64,000 nt of DNA from Thalassovita sp. (lineage in GTDB: Bacteria > Pseudomonadota > Alphaproteobacteria > Rhodobacterales > Rhodobacteraceae). A program made the position numbers and the translations under genes. Below, one piece after another: positions 23,631-32,449 of this stretch. The stretch spans positions 62,001 through 126,000 of the forward strand of contig JARGPB010000006.1 in assembly GCA_029212905.1 (NCBI GenBank), read 5' to 3'. Position 1 is the first letter of the stretch, and every line of letters starts with the position of its first letter. A model generated the notes under the pieces. It made no database searches and was not told the DNA's origin. It saw only the letters and a program-made list of their open reading frames with translations.

Positions 23631-26160
23631 TCACAATGCGCCCCGGTACAACGATGAGCTTCTTCGGTTGGCCCCCGTCCAGGGCCTTGACCACAGCATC
23701 ATGCGCCAGTGCCAGCTTTTCAACCTCTTCCTTTGGCATGTCCTTGGGCACGCTGATTTCCGCGCGACGTTTACCGTTAATCTGGATCGGCATGGTCACG
23801 GTGTCGTCTACCAGCATTTTCTCGTCCGCGATGGGCCATGCGGCGGTGGCGATCAGGCCCTCGCCCCCCAGCATCTGCCAGATTTCCTCGGACAGGTGAG
23901 GAGTCATCGGCGACATCAGGATGGCCAAGGTCCGCGCGGCCTCGGTCTTGGCTGCTTTGCCCGCTTTGGATTTCGCCAGCGTGTTGGTGAATCCGTACAG
24001 TTTCGCGATCGAGGCATTGAACCCAAAGGATTCGACACCGCCCGTCACGTCGTGAATGGCCTTGTGCATCGCGCGCAGCAGGGCCTCGTCTTCTTTGGCG
24101 TTGTCGGCCGCATCACTGTCCAGAATGTCCGAGACAATGCGGTGCACGCGGGCCAGATGCTTGGCTGCGGCTTCGGCGCCCGCGGCGGTCCATTCCACGT
24201 CACGTTCGGGCGGGCTGTCGGACAGAACGAACCAACGGGCGGTATCCGCGCCGTATTGCTGGATGATCTGCACCGGGTCCACGACGTTGTTTTTCGACTT
24301 GGACATCTTGGCCGAGGGCACGATTGTCACCTCGGTCCCGTCCTTAAGGAAGCCCTTGCCGTCGCGCAGCTCCACCTCTTCGGGATAGTGGTACACGGGG
24401 CGGCCATCTGCGCCGGTGGTTTTGTAAATCGCGTGGGTCACCATGCCTTGCGTGAACAGGGCGTTGAACGGTTCCTTGGATTTTTCAGGCAGGTGGCCGC
24501 AGATGTTCATCGCGCGGGCGAAAAAGCGCGAGTAGAGCAGGTGTAGAATCGCATGCTCGATCCCGCCGATATACTGGTCGACGTTCATCCAGTATTCGGC
24601 CTCGGCCAGATCGGTGGGCGTGTCGGCACGCGGGGCGGTGAAACGGGCGAAATACCACGAGCTGTCCACAAACGTGTCCATCGTATCGGTTTCACGCTGC
24701 GCAGGCTTGCCACATTTAGGGCAAGTGCAATCGCGCCATGTCGGGTGACGGTCCAGCGGATTGCCCGGGATGTCAAAGGTCACATCATCGGGCAATTCGA
24801 CCGGCAGGTTCTCTTTCTTCTCGGGCACCACGCCGCAGTCGTCGCAATGGACGACGGGGATCGGACAACCCCAGTACCGCTGGCGGGACAGGCCCCAATC
24901 GCGCAGGCGGAATTTCGTAACACCCTGACCGATCCCGTTGGATTCGCAGTGATCCACGGCGGCGGCAACGGCCTCGTCCCCGGTTTGCAGCGCGTCCCCG
25001 GCGAAACCCTTCACATAGCGGACTTTTTCTGTTTTCACGGGCACATAGGCGGCATCTGCCGGGTAATCGCCCTCGACCGGTTCAAAAGTCGGGATGATCG
25101 GCAGGTCGTATTTGGTAGCGAATTCATGGTCGCGTTCGTCATGCGCGGGACAGGCGAACACGGCGCCGGTGCCGTAATCCATCAGGATAAAGTTCGCGAT
25201 CCACACCGGCAGTTCCCAGTTCGGGTCCAGCGGGTGTTTCACGGTCAGGCCGGTGTCGAAACCCAGCTTCTCGGCGGTCTCGATCGCCTCGGCGGTGGTG
25301 CCGCCCTTGCGGGCCTCGGCGCAGAATTCCGCGACCTCGGGGCGCTTGGCTTCCAGCTCTTTGGCCAGCGGGTGATCGGGGGAAATCCCCACGAAGGACG
25401 CGCCCATCAGCGTGTCGGGGCGCGTGGTGTACACCTCGATTTCGCCACCGTCCGTACGTTCAAAGCTGAACTGCAACCCGCGCGATTTGCCGATCCAGTT
25501 GGCCTGCATCAGTTTGACCTTGGCGGGCCAGTCGTCCAACCCATCCAACGCGTCCAGCAGCTCCTCGGAAAAATCAGAGATTTTGAAGAACCACTGCGTC
25601 AGCTCGCGCCGTTCCACCTCGGCGCCCGAGCGCCAGCCCTTGCCGTCGATCACCTGTTCGTTGGCCAGAACGGTCATGTCGACCGGGTCCCAGTTCACCA
25701 CGGCGTTCTTGCGATACACCAGACCCTTTTCGATGAAGTCGATGAACATCGACTGCTGCTGGCCGTAATATTCCGGGTCGCAGGTCGCAAACATCCGGGT
25801 CCAGTCCAGCGCGAATCCCAGGGGCTTCATCTGGCCAACCATCGTGTCGATGTTGGAATAGGTCCATTCCTTGGGGTGCCCGCCGATGGCCATCGCGGCG
25901 TTTTCCGCCGGCATCCCGAAGGCGTCAAATCCCATCGGGTGCAGCACGTTGTGGCCGGTGGACATCTTATACCGCGCGATCACGTCGCCCATGGTATAGT
26001 TCCGCACGTGCCCGATATGGATGCGCCCCGACGGATAGGGGAACATTTCCAGCACGTAATATTTCGGCTTGTCGTCGCTGCGGACAGCCTTGAAAGTTTC
26101 AGCCTTGTCCCAGGCTTCTTGCCATTTGGCTTCGATTTCGCCGGCAGAATAGCGCGTCAT
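23617..26160 (-). CDS. leuS: Leucyl-tRNA synthetase
   Basis: An 847-residue class I aminoacyl-tRNA synthetase. It shows the HIGH motif (PSGRIHIGHVRNY, about residue 45) and KMSKS (SAKMSKSKNNV, about 620). The CP1 editing domain (about 220-420) includes the TTRPDTLMGASFV segment. A zinc-type CP insertion (CTCPKCGKPAQRETDTMDTFVDSSWY) precedes the second half. Length is normal. Charging leucine makes it essential. The gene heads the leuS-lptE-holA operon. The 152 bp between it and the divergent glycosyltransferase start hold no other gene. Confidence 0.97.
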   Translation of the reverse strand: MTRYSAGEIEAKWQEAWDKAETFKAVRSDDKPKYYVLEMFPYPSGRIHIGHVRNYTMGDVIARYKMSTGHNVLHPMGFDAFGMPAENAAMAIGGHPKEWTYSNIDTMVGQMKPLGFALDWTRMFATCDPEYYGQQQSMFIDFIEKGLVYRKNAVVNWDPVDMTVLANEQVIDGKGWRSGAEVERRELTQWFFKISDFSEELLDALDGLDDWPAKVKLMQANWIGKSRGLQFSFERTDGGEIEVYTTRPDTLMGASFVGISPDHPLAKELEAKRPEVAEFCAEARKGGTTAEAIETAEKLGFDTGLTVKHPLDPNWELPVWIANFILMDYGTGAVFACPAHDERDHEFATKYDLPIIPTFEPVEGDYPADAAYVPVKTEKVRYVKGFAGDALQTGDEAVAAAVDHCESNGIGQGVTKFRLRDWGLSRQRYWGCPIPVVHCDDCGVVPEKKENLPVELPDDVTFDIPGNPLDRHPTWRDCTCPKCGKPAQRETDTMDTFVDSSWYFARFTAPRADTPTDLAEAEYWMNVDQYIGGIEHAILHLLYSRFFARAMNICGHLPEKSKEPFNALFTQGMVTHAIYKTTGADGRPVYHYPEEVELRDGKGFLKDGTEVTIVPSAKMSKSKNNVVDPVQIIQQYGADTARWFVLSDSPPERDVEWTAAGAEAAAKHLARVHRIVSDILDSDAADNAKEDEALLRAMHKAIHDVTGGVESFGFNASIAKLYGFTNTLAKSKAGKAAKTEAARTLAILMSPMTPHLSEEIWQMLGGEGLIATAAWPIADEKMLVDDTVTMPIQINGKRRAEISVPKDMPKEEVEKLALAHDAVVKALDGGQPKKLIVVPGRIVNVVV

Positions 26161-26312
26161 GTCGGGCGGACCTTTCGTTATGGGCTGCTGTCGCGTGTCG
26201 GAAGGGGTGATAGGCCCGCGCGCGCCTGTGGTCTAGGGGGAAGTCATCAAATCCGGGCCTGTTAAGCGCGAAAACCCACGCTATAGTCGGGAAAAATCAG
26301 GCAGGCGTGTTT

Positions 26313-27572
26313 ATGAAGATCCTTTTCATCCATCAGAATTTCCCCGGACAGTATAAACATCTGGCACCTGCCTTGGCGGGGCAGGGGCATCAATGCGTTG
26401 CTCTGACGCTGCGGGTAAAGGAGCCCACCACCTGGAAAGGTGTGCGGCTGATCCCCTATGGCATCCGCCGCAAACAAGGGCAAGGCATCCATCCCTGGGT
26501 GCAGGATTTCGACACCAAGGTCATCCGCGCCGAGGCTTGTTTTGCTGCCGCGCTGAAACTGCGCGAAAGCGGCTTTACCCCCGATATCATCGTTGGCCAT
26601 CCCGGTTGGGGGGAAACGATGTTCCTGCGCGATGTCTGGCCCACTGCCCGGATTGGCCTGTATTGCGAGCTGTATCACCTGTCCGGCCCCGGCCACACGG
26701 GGTTTGATCCTGAATTTCAGCCCAAAAGCGGCGACATCGACCGTTTGCGCATTCGGCTGAAGAATCTCAATAACCTTACGCATTTCCCGGTGGCGGACAT
26801 GGGGATGTCTCCGACTCAGTTTCAGGCCGGCACCTTTCCACCCGAATGGCGCGAGAAGATCAGCGTGATTCACGACGGGATCGACACCGATCACCTGGTT
26901 GCGAACCCTCAGGCGCAGTTGACCCTGCCGGATGGATCAATCCTGACCCGCGAGGACGAGGTGATCACCTTTGTGAATCGGAATCTGGAACCTTACCGGG
27001 GCTATCACATCTTTATGCGGGCCTTGCCGCGCCTGCTAAAAGAGCGGCCGAATGCCCGCGTCCTGATTGTCGGCGGGGACGAGGTCAGCTATGGCTCGCG
27101 GCCGCCCAAGGGGCAAAGCTGGAAACAGATTTTCATCGACGAGGTCCGCGGCCGCATCCCCACCCCCGCATGGGAGCGCGTGCATTTTCTGGGGCGCATT
27201 CCCTATGATCAGTTCGTCAGCCTGCTGCAAGTCGCGCGTGTGCATGTCTATCTGACCTATCCTTTTGTTCTGTCATGGTCCCTGTTCGAGGCCATGTCTG
27301 CTCAGGCTGCTATCGTTGCCAGTAACACCGCCCCCGTGGCCGAGGCGATTACCCATGATGAAACTGGCCGTCTGGTGGACTTCTTTGACAAAGAGGCGCT
27401 GGTCGCCGAGATTTGCGATCTGCTGGACGACCCGGAAACCCGCGATCGTCTGGGACAGGCCGCGCGCGCCCATATGCGCCAGAATTATGATCTGAAATCG
27501 GTTTGCCTGCCGCGTCAGCTGGACTGGATCAACCGGCTGCACGACATGGCACCGGGGCAGGTACACGACTAG
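26313..27572 (+). CDS. Glycosyltransferase (GT4-like)
   Basis: A 419-residue predicted glycosyltransferase. The N-terminus KILFIHQNFPGQYKHLAPAL matches the FPGQ opening of the Glyco_trans_4_3 group. The C-terminal half has the GT4 donor-site features VNRNLEPYRGYHIFMRALPRLL, LIVGGDEVSYG, FLGRIPYDQFVSLL and EAMSAQAAIVASNTAPVAEAI (E-x7-E-like). It probably acts in surface polysaccharide or lipid glycosylation; donor and acceptor are unknown. The ATG at 26313 is preferred to a GTG at 26307. It lies opposite in strand to, and interrupts, the leuS/DUF3576 block. Confidence 0.85.
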   Translation: MKILFIHQNFPGQYKHLAPALAGQGHQCVALTLRVKEPTTWKGVRLIPYGIRRKQGQGIHPWVQDFDTKVIRAEACFAAALKLRESGFTPDIIVGHPGWGETMFLRDVWPTARIGLYCELYHLSGPGHTGFDPEFQPKSGDIDRLRIRLKNLNNLTHFPVADMGMSPTQFQAGTFPPEWREKISVIHDGIDTDHLVANPQAQLTLPDGSILTREDEVITFVNRNLEPYRGYHIFMRALPRLLKERPNARVLIVGGDEVSYGSRPPKGQSWKQIFIDEVRGRIPTPAWERVHFLGRIPYDQFVSLLQVARVHVYLTYPFVLSWSLFEAMSAQAAIVASNTAPVAEAITHDETGRLVDFFDKEALVAEICDLLDDPETRDRLGQAARAHMRQNYDLKSVCLPRQLDWINRLHDMAPGQVHD

Positions 27573-27629
27573 GCGCGTTCCTGTCTGCGGTTCCACAGGC
27601 GTTCAGATGTTTCTTGGATGAAAGAGGTC

Positions 27630-28112
27630 TTAGAATCTCTTGTCTTGGATGCGCAGCTGACGTGCGCGCGACAGGATCGCATCCTCGACAGCGCGCTGTG
27701 TCCCGGCGCTGACCGGACGGCCCCCCTTGGTCTGCATGGCAACAACCAGCGAACGCGCCTCAAGTGCGGGATCCTTGACATAGATCGTTGCGCGATATGC
27801 GCGGCCTCCGCCTGGGGGCGTGCCATATCCGGTGACGATGACACCCGTGAACGGATCCACCGATTCGACCGGCAAGAAGTTCAGAACCTCCAGCGATGCA
27901 TTCCAGATGAATCGGTTGACCGCGACATTCACGTCCGAGTTCTTCTTGCGGAACGCATCCCACAAAGAAGTGCCCTGCGATTTCACGTTCCGTTCGACCG
28001 GGTCCAGCAGGTGGTCCTCGGTTTCAGCCGTGGGCGCTCCGCCCGAGCATCCCGCCAGGGCCACCAAGGCAGCCAGTGCAATTGCTTTTGTCGTGATGCC
28101 TGTGAACGTCAT
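27630..28112 (-). CDS. DUF3576 lipoprotein
   Basis: A 160-residue predicted lipoprotein with lipobox LAGC at about residues 19-22. The body matches DUF3576 of alphaproteobacteria (DPVERNVKSQGTSLWDAF, VNRFIWNASLEVLNFLPVESVDPFTGVIVTGYG, AYRATIYVKDPALEARSL). Its function is unknown; an envelope role is implied by the lipid anchor. The start at 28112 gives a proper signal sequence, and a reading extended upstream (to 28454) runs through the porin promoter. In related genomes this gene neighbours leuS. Here a plus-strand glycosyltransferase lies between them. Confidence 0.85.
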   Translation of the reverse strand: MTFTGITTKAIALAALVALAGCSGGAPTAETEDHLLDPVERNVKSQGTSLWDAFRKKNSDVNVAVNRFIWNASLEVLNFLPVESVDPFTGVIVTGYGTPPGGGRAYRATIYVKDPALEARSLVVAMQTKGGRPVSAGTQRAVEDAILSRARQLRIQDKRF

Positions 28113-28386
28113 ACCCAAGCCCAATTCCCCTAAGAATACGGAAACCTTCCTATCCAACCACCCGGTTCGGGGCAAGGACTTAGTCCACCGACAGAAACGC
28201 TGCGCGAATAGAGGCCGGTCATCGCTGGGGAACCTGAGTGTGGCAAAGCTGCACCATCTGGGCGGGCAATGCGGCGTGGGGGTGTGCGCATGCTTGCAAA
28301 GCGACCCCCAAAAGAGCGACACAACCGCCATACCCACTACGGATTCCCCGTTTTGGGCGCATGATTGGAAAACCGAGGGAAAAACT

Positions 28387-29256
28387 ATGAAAAAAGTTCT
28401 CTTCGCTACGACTGCCCTGATCGCCACCGCAGGCATGGCAGCAGCAGACATCAAACTGTCCGGCTATGGCCGTTTTGGCGCACTGTACAACGACATCACC
28501 GACGACACCGATTTCGTTTCGCGTCTGCGTATTCAGATCGACGTATCGGCTGAAACCCAGACCGGCATCAAATTCGGCGCGCGTCAGCGTATCCAGACCG
28601 AAGAAAACGGCATGGGCGCAGGCAACGGCGTTCGTTTCTACATGACCACTGGCGGCCTGACCGTTGCTGGCGGTAACATCCTGGGCGCGATCGAAGCAAT
28701 GCCCGGTCTGTACATGAACACCAAATCCGCAGGCACCGGCCTGGAAGGTAACGGCTTCCGCAGCCTGGTCACCAACACCGTTGGTGCTGGCTACTGGACT
28801 TGGGACGCGTACTCGTCCGGTGGTACCGGTGTCGTGAACGGCGTCGAAGTCATCTACTCGGCAAACGGCATGACCGCACACCTGTCGTCGTCGGATTCGT
28901 CGGACGCTCTGGCTCTGTCGTACAAATTCGGTGATTACACCGTTGCTGTCGCAGCTCAAGACTCCACGGCTCTGGGCGACAAAACTGTTGTCACCTTCGG
29001 CGGCAAACTGGGCGCAGCTGACTTCACTCTGGCCTATGCCGACAACGATGGTGTCGACAAGTGGGCCCTGAAAGGCGGCGCAAACGTTGGCGCAGCAACC
29101 TACGTCTACGGTTTCGTTTCCTCGGAAGATCTGGGCGAAGCATACGGTCTGGGCGTCAGCCACGACCTGGGCGGCGCATCGATCGAAGCCGGCATCACTC
29201 AAGACGAAATCTTCGACATGACTCTGGTTTCGGCTGGTTTCTTCTTCGCGTTCTAA
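28387..29256 (+). CDS. Rhodobacter-type outer-membrane porin
   Basis: A 289-residue 16-strand beta-barrel porin of the Rhodobacteraceae type. Signal peptide MKKVLFATTALIATAGMAAA is followed by DIKLSGYGRFGALYND. Alternating amphipathic strands run throughout, and it ends in a C-terminal Phe (GFFFAF) used for BAM-dependent assembly. Codon use is markedly biased (CTG Leu, GTT/GTC, AAA), unlike neighbouring genes, indicating very high expression. GAGGGAAAAACT precedes the ATG. The 274-bp upstream region holds only the promoter/leader, and a strong terminator follows. Confidence 0.92.
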   Translation: MKKVLFATTALIATAGMAAADIKLSGYGRFGALYNDITDDTDFVSRLRIQIDVSAETQTGIKFGARQRIQTEENGMGAGNGVRFYMTTGGLTVAGGNILGAIEAMPGLYMNTKSAGTGLEGNGFRSLVTNTVGAGYWTWDAYSSGGTGVVNGVEVIYSANGMTAHLSSSDSSDALALSYKFGDYTVAVAAQDSTALGDKTVVTFGGKLGAADFTLAYADNDGVDKWALKGGANVGAATYVYGFVSSEDLGEAYGLGVSHDLGGASIEAGITQDEIFDMTLVSAGFFFAF

Positions 29257-29280
29257 TCGAACCCGAAGATCGAATAGGGA

Positions 29281-29307
29281 AGAGCGGGCCTTGTGCCCGC
29301 TCTTTTC
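29281..29307 (+). terminator. Rho-independent terminator of the porin gene
   Basis: AGAGCGGGC (29281-29289) and GCCCGCTCT (29295-29303) form a perfect 9-bp stem with a 5-base loop, followed by T residues, 24 bp after the porin stop codon. Confidence 0.9.
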
Positions 29308-29381
29308 GTTTTGGCACTACGGTGTTTTGACTGCGGCCTGAAAACATGGTTCAAGCCCATGACAGCAGTACCGGAGTCCCC

Positions 29382-30035
29382 ATGTCCCTTTCCCTGATCC
29401 AAGACCGCATCGCCAAGGCCGAGAAATCCTCGGGCCGCGCCCCCGGAAGCGTCCAGCTGATTGCCGTTTCCAAAGTGCAGCCGAACGCGCGCGTCCAGGC
29501 CGTTCTGGACGAAGGCCACCGGGTGTTCGGGGAAAACAAGGTCCAAGAGGCGGCGGGCAAATGGCCTGACTTTCGCACGCAATACGACGACGTGTCGGTG
29601 CATCTGATCGGCCCGCTTCAGACCAACAAGGCCCGTCAGGCCATGCAGCTGTTTCAGATGATCCATACGCTGGATCGTCCCAAATTGGCCGCAACTCTCG
29701 CCCGTTTGGCGCAGGAACTTGGTCACTGCCCCGACCTGTTCATTCAGGTCAACACAGGCGAAGAGCCGCAAAAAGCAGGCGTTCTGCCCGCCGATGCGGA
29801 TGCATTCATCGCGGAATGCCGTGCTCTTGATCTTCCGGTTCAGGGGTTGATGTGCATCCCCCCCGTGGACGAGGAATCCAGCCTCCATTTCGCCCTTCTG
29901 CGGAAAATAGCCGCGCGCAACGGGTTGGATCAGCTGTCGATGGGCATGTCCGATGATTTCGAAAAGGCAATTGCCCAGGGTGCGACCCACGTGCGGGTCG
30001 GCTCGGCCATTTTCGGGGCCCGCGACTACGGCTAA
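29382..30035 (+). CDS. yggS: YggS-family PLP homeostasis protein
   Basis: A 217-residue pyridoxal-phosphate-binding protein (PLPBP/YggS). It has the PLP Lys in LIAVSKVQP (about residue 36), GENKVQEA, HLIGPLQTNKAR, FIQVNTGEEPQKAG, GLMCIPP and SMGMSDDFEKAIAQGATHVRVGSAIFG, which binds the phosphate. It buffers PLP and affects amino-acid metabolism rather than catalysing a known reaction. The start at 29382 gives the standard length; an upstream ATG at 29346 is possible but would overlap the post-terminator region. Confidence 0.93.
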   Translation: MSLSLIQDRIAKAEKSSGRAPGSVQLIAVSKVQPNARVQAVLDEGHRVFGENKVQEAAGKWPDFRTQYDDVSVHLIGPLQTNKARQAMQLFQMIHTLDRPKLAATLARLAQELGHCPDLFIQVNTGEEPQKAGVLPADADAFIAECRALDLPVQGLMCIPPVDEESSLHFALLRKIAARNGLDQLSMGMSDDFEKAIAQGATHVRVGSAIFGARDYG

Positions 30036-30056
30036 TGGCATCGGTAAAGGTAGGTA

Positions 30057-30075
30057 GCGGGGGCTAAACCCCCGC
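30057..30075. terminator. Hairpin between convergent yggS and CoA-transferase genes
   Basis: GCGGGGG (30057-30063) and CCCCCGC (30069-30075) pair across a 5-base loop (CTAAA) in the 45-bp convergent gap. The following T-run is poor on both strands, so termination strength is uncertain. Confidence 0.5.
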
Positions 30076-30080
30076 CATCC

Positions 30081-31193
30081 TTAGTTATCTTCGCCCAGCT
30101 TGGGCGAGGGGCGATCCATCTTCAGCTCTGCATCCGAGAACACGATCGGCATCCGCACGCCTGGAATTCCGTCCAGATCGACACGCATTCCGCGCGCCTG
30201 AACCTGAGGATCGTCAAAGACTTCGGACAGGTCGTTGATCGGCCCGGCGGGAATGCCTTTGTCCTCGCAGCCAGCCAGCAGATCGGCTTTGGTCCATTTG
30301 CGGGTTTCAGCCTGCAACAGTTCCACCATCTGATCGCGGTTCGTAACGCGATCAGAATTTTTCAGGAACTCTGGCGCCTCGGCCATCTGTGACAGGCCCA
30401 AAAGCCCGCAAAGACGTTGATATTGCGCGTCATTTCCCGTCGCGATGATGATGAACCCATCGGCGCAGTCAAACACCTGATAGGGCGCAAGGTTCGGGTG
30501 AAAGTTCCCCGTCCGCCCCGGAGGCGTCCCCGTCGACAAGAAGTTCATCGCCTGGTTCGCGGTCACCGCCACGGCGCAATCCAGCAGGGCCATGTCCACG
30601 TGCTGTCCTTTGCCCGTGCGTTCACGCTGATACAGCGCAGCCAGAATGCCGCTGACCGAATACATCCCGGTGAACAGGTCCGTCACCGCCACGCCTGCGC
30701 GCTGCGGCTGCCCGTCAGGGTCGCCGGTGATCGACATCAGCCCGGACATGCCTTGGATGATATAATCATAGCCCGCCCTATGCGCGTAGGGCCCGGTTTG
30801 TCCGAAACCCGTGATCGAGCAGTAGATCAGCCGCGGATTAATCTCGCGCAGCGCGTCAAAATCCAGCCCGTATTTCTTTAGCCCACCCAGCTTGAAATTC
30901 TCGATCAGGATATCGGCGTCGCGTACCAGTTCACGCACTTTTTCTTGGCCTTCGGGGGTGCGAAAATCCACCGTGACCGACAGTTTCCCGCGGTTGCACG
31001 AATGGAAATACGCGGCAGTTTTTTCGTCGTCGCGTTCGATGAACGGAGGGCCCCATTGGCGCGTATCATCGCCATCTGGGCTTTCGACCTTGATGACTTC
31101 GGCACCCAGATCGGACAGCGCTTGCCCGGCCCAGGGGCCCGCCAGAATGCGGGCCAGCTCGATGACCTTCAGGCCTTCCAGTGGTGCCGACAT
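30081..31193 (-). CDS. CaiB/BaiF-type CoA transferase
   Basis: A 370-residue family III CoA transferase. Conserved N-terminal LKVIELARILAGPWAGQALSDLGAEVIKVE, the NRGKLSVTVD loop, FKLGGLKKYGLD, SITGFGQTGPY and the catalytic Asp region AGVAVTDLFTGMYS are all present. Such enzymes move CoA between carboxylic acids (carnitine, oxalate/formate, succinate and others). The substrate here is not known; formyl-CoA:oxalate transferase is one possibility given the formate dehydrogenase elsewhere, but nothing in the sequence decides this. Its ATG overlaps the TGA of the DsbA-family gene. Confidence 0.9.
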   Translation of the reverse strand: MSAPLEGLKVIELARILAGPWAGQALSDLGAEVIKVESPDGDDTRQWGPPFIERDDEKTAAYFHSCNRGKLSVTVDFRTPEGQEKVRELVRDADILIENFKLGGLKKYGLDFDALREINPRLIYCSITGFGQTGPYAHRAGYDYIIQGMSGLMSITGDPDGQPQRAGVAVTDLFTGMYSVSGILAALYQRERTGKGQHVDMALLDCAVAVTANQAMNFLSTGTPPGRTGNFHPNLAPYQVFDCADGFIIIATGNDAQYQRLCGLLGLSQMAEAPEFLKNSDRVTNRDQMVELLQAETRKWTKADLLAGCEDKGIPAGPINDLSEVFDDPQVQARGMRVDLDGIPGVRMPIVFSDAELKMDRPSPKLGEDN

Positions 31194-31852
31194 CAGGCCT
31201 CCAGTGCTTCGTCGAGCAGCTTTTTCAGATCCTCATAGGACATGTTCGAATGCTTTTCCCCGTTCAGAACCAACGAGGGCGTGCTGTCGATTTTGTCTGC
31301 TTCGGCGTTGGCCTGGAACCAGGTGTACAGGGATTGCGCCTTGGCGCCATCAGCCAGGCAGCTTTCCAACTGGTCGTCGGTCAGGCCAGCGATGCGGCCG
31401 ACTTTACGCAGGTTGTCCGCGATGACCGTCGGTTCGCCCGTGCCGATCCAGGATTTCGGATCGCCATACAGCAGGTCCGAGATGCCAAAGAATTTCGACG
31501 GATCGCAGCGCGCCACCAGTGCGGCCCACAGGCCGGGCCGGTCGAAATACACATCGCGATAGATGAACTGGATCTTGCCGGTTTTGATGTACTCTTCCTT
31601 GATCCGCTTCAGCGGGCCGTTGTGGAAGGTTGCGCAATGCGGACAGGTGAACGAGGCATACTCGATCAGCGTTACCTTGGCATCTGCGGGCCCCATGGTC
31701 ATTTCCGTGATCGCTGCTGGATCAGCCTGGCTGCCATCGGCTAGCGCGGCCAGTCCCGGTACGCCATCTGTGCGCCGGGTCAAAGCCCATGCGCCTCCGG
31801 CTACAGCGGCGGCGCCAATCACGCCCAATGCATATCTGCGGTCCATTTCCAA
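31193..31852 (-). CDS. DsbA-family thiol:disulfide oxidoreductase
   Basis: A 219-residue periplasmic thioredoxin-fold protein. The N-terminus MDRRYALGVIGAAAVAGGAWAL carries a twin-Arg-like pair and a hydrophobic segment for export. The active site is CPHC in YASFTCPHCATFH (about residue 72), and the cis-Pro loop is STPSLVL. It probably introduces or isomerises disulfides in exported proteins. It is followed immediately (TGATG) by the CoA-transferase gene and preceded by dciA after 8 bp, a common order in Rhodobacteraceae next to mutY. Confidence 0.9.
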   Translation of the reverse strand: MEMDRRYALGVIGAAAVAGGAWALTRRTDGVPGLAALADGSQADPAAITEMTMGPADAKVTLIEYASFTCPHCATFHNGPLKRIKEEYIKTGKIQFIYRDVYFDRPGLWAALVARCDPSKFFGISDLLYGDPKSWIGTGEPTVIADNLRKVGRIAGLTDDQLESCLADGAKAQSLYTWFQANAEADKIDSTPSLVLNGEKHSNMSYEDLKKLLDEALEA

Positions 31853-31860
31853 AACCTTCC

Positions 31861-32367
31861 TTAGTGTTTCGACTTGGATAAAACGTTCCGGGCCAGCGAT
31901 TCAAGCGCACGGCGCAGCTGTTCATCCTCGGCGCCCTGTGCCAGGCCCTGAGCCTCGGCGATGATTTGCGGATCGGGGGCCTTGGGCGCCTCTTTCCGTT
32001 TGTAACTGAACGAGGCCTGCCCTTCGGCAAACCCGGTCGGTGCGGTCTGTGTGATGCGAATGCGCGCAATGGCGTTATAGCCATAGACGCCATTCACGGT
32101 TTCGCGCAGGCGTTCTTTTTGCATTTCCAGCATCGGGGCCTGTGCGCCAGTGGTCAGCAGGGTCAGCGTCGCGCCAAATCCCTGTCGGCCATATTTCACA
32201 TCTACGGGGCGGGCGATTTGGGCGGTGTCTTCGCCCACGATTTCGGCCCAATGGGTCAACAGGCGCGTTACGGCAAAGCCACGGGTTTCGCCAGCCTTGC
32301 GAATCCGGCCCTGCAACAGGCTCGAGGTGCGTGCGAACCCCTTGGTTGTGCTGTATCGCGTGGCCAT
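31861..32367 (-). CDS. DciA-like (DUF721) protein
   Basis: A 168-residue DUF721 protein. The KGFARTSSLLQGRIRKAGETRGFAVTRLLTHWAEIVGEDTAQIARPV segment is the DciA-type core. In bacteria lacking DnaC, DciA loads the replicative helicase DnaB. This alphaproteobacterial branch is more divergent, so the helicase-loader role is inferred. The ATG at 32367 is chosen because AAAGGG lies 9 bases upstream; an ATG nine bases earlier abuts that site. It is divergent from mutY. Confidence 0.8.
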   Translation of the reverse strand: MATRYSTTKGFARTSSLLQGRIRKAGETRGFAVTRLLTHWAEIVGEDTAQIARPVDVKYGRQGFGATLTLLTTGAQAPMLEMQKERLRETVNGVYGYNAIARIRITQTAPTGFAEGQASFSYKRKEAPKAPDPQIIAEAQGLAQGAEDEQLRRALESLARNVLSKSKH

Positions 32368-32449
32368 GACTTGCATCCCTTTCGTTCGCGCTATTCTAGT
32401 AGCCAGACGCAAAGACACCAGCAGATTGCGACCTAACAGGAGATAAAGA

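Noticed and set aside
24553..26265. 570-codon plus-strand open frame antisense to leuS
   Set aside because: leuS is unambiguous on the other strand; the antisense translation has no domain and no supported start.
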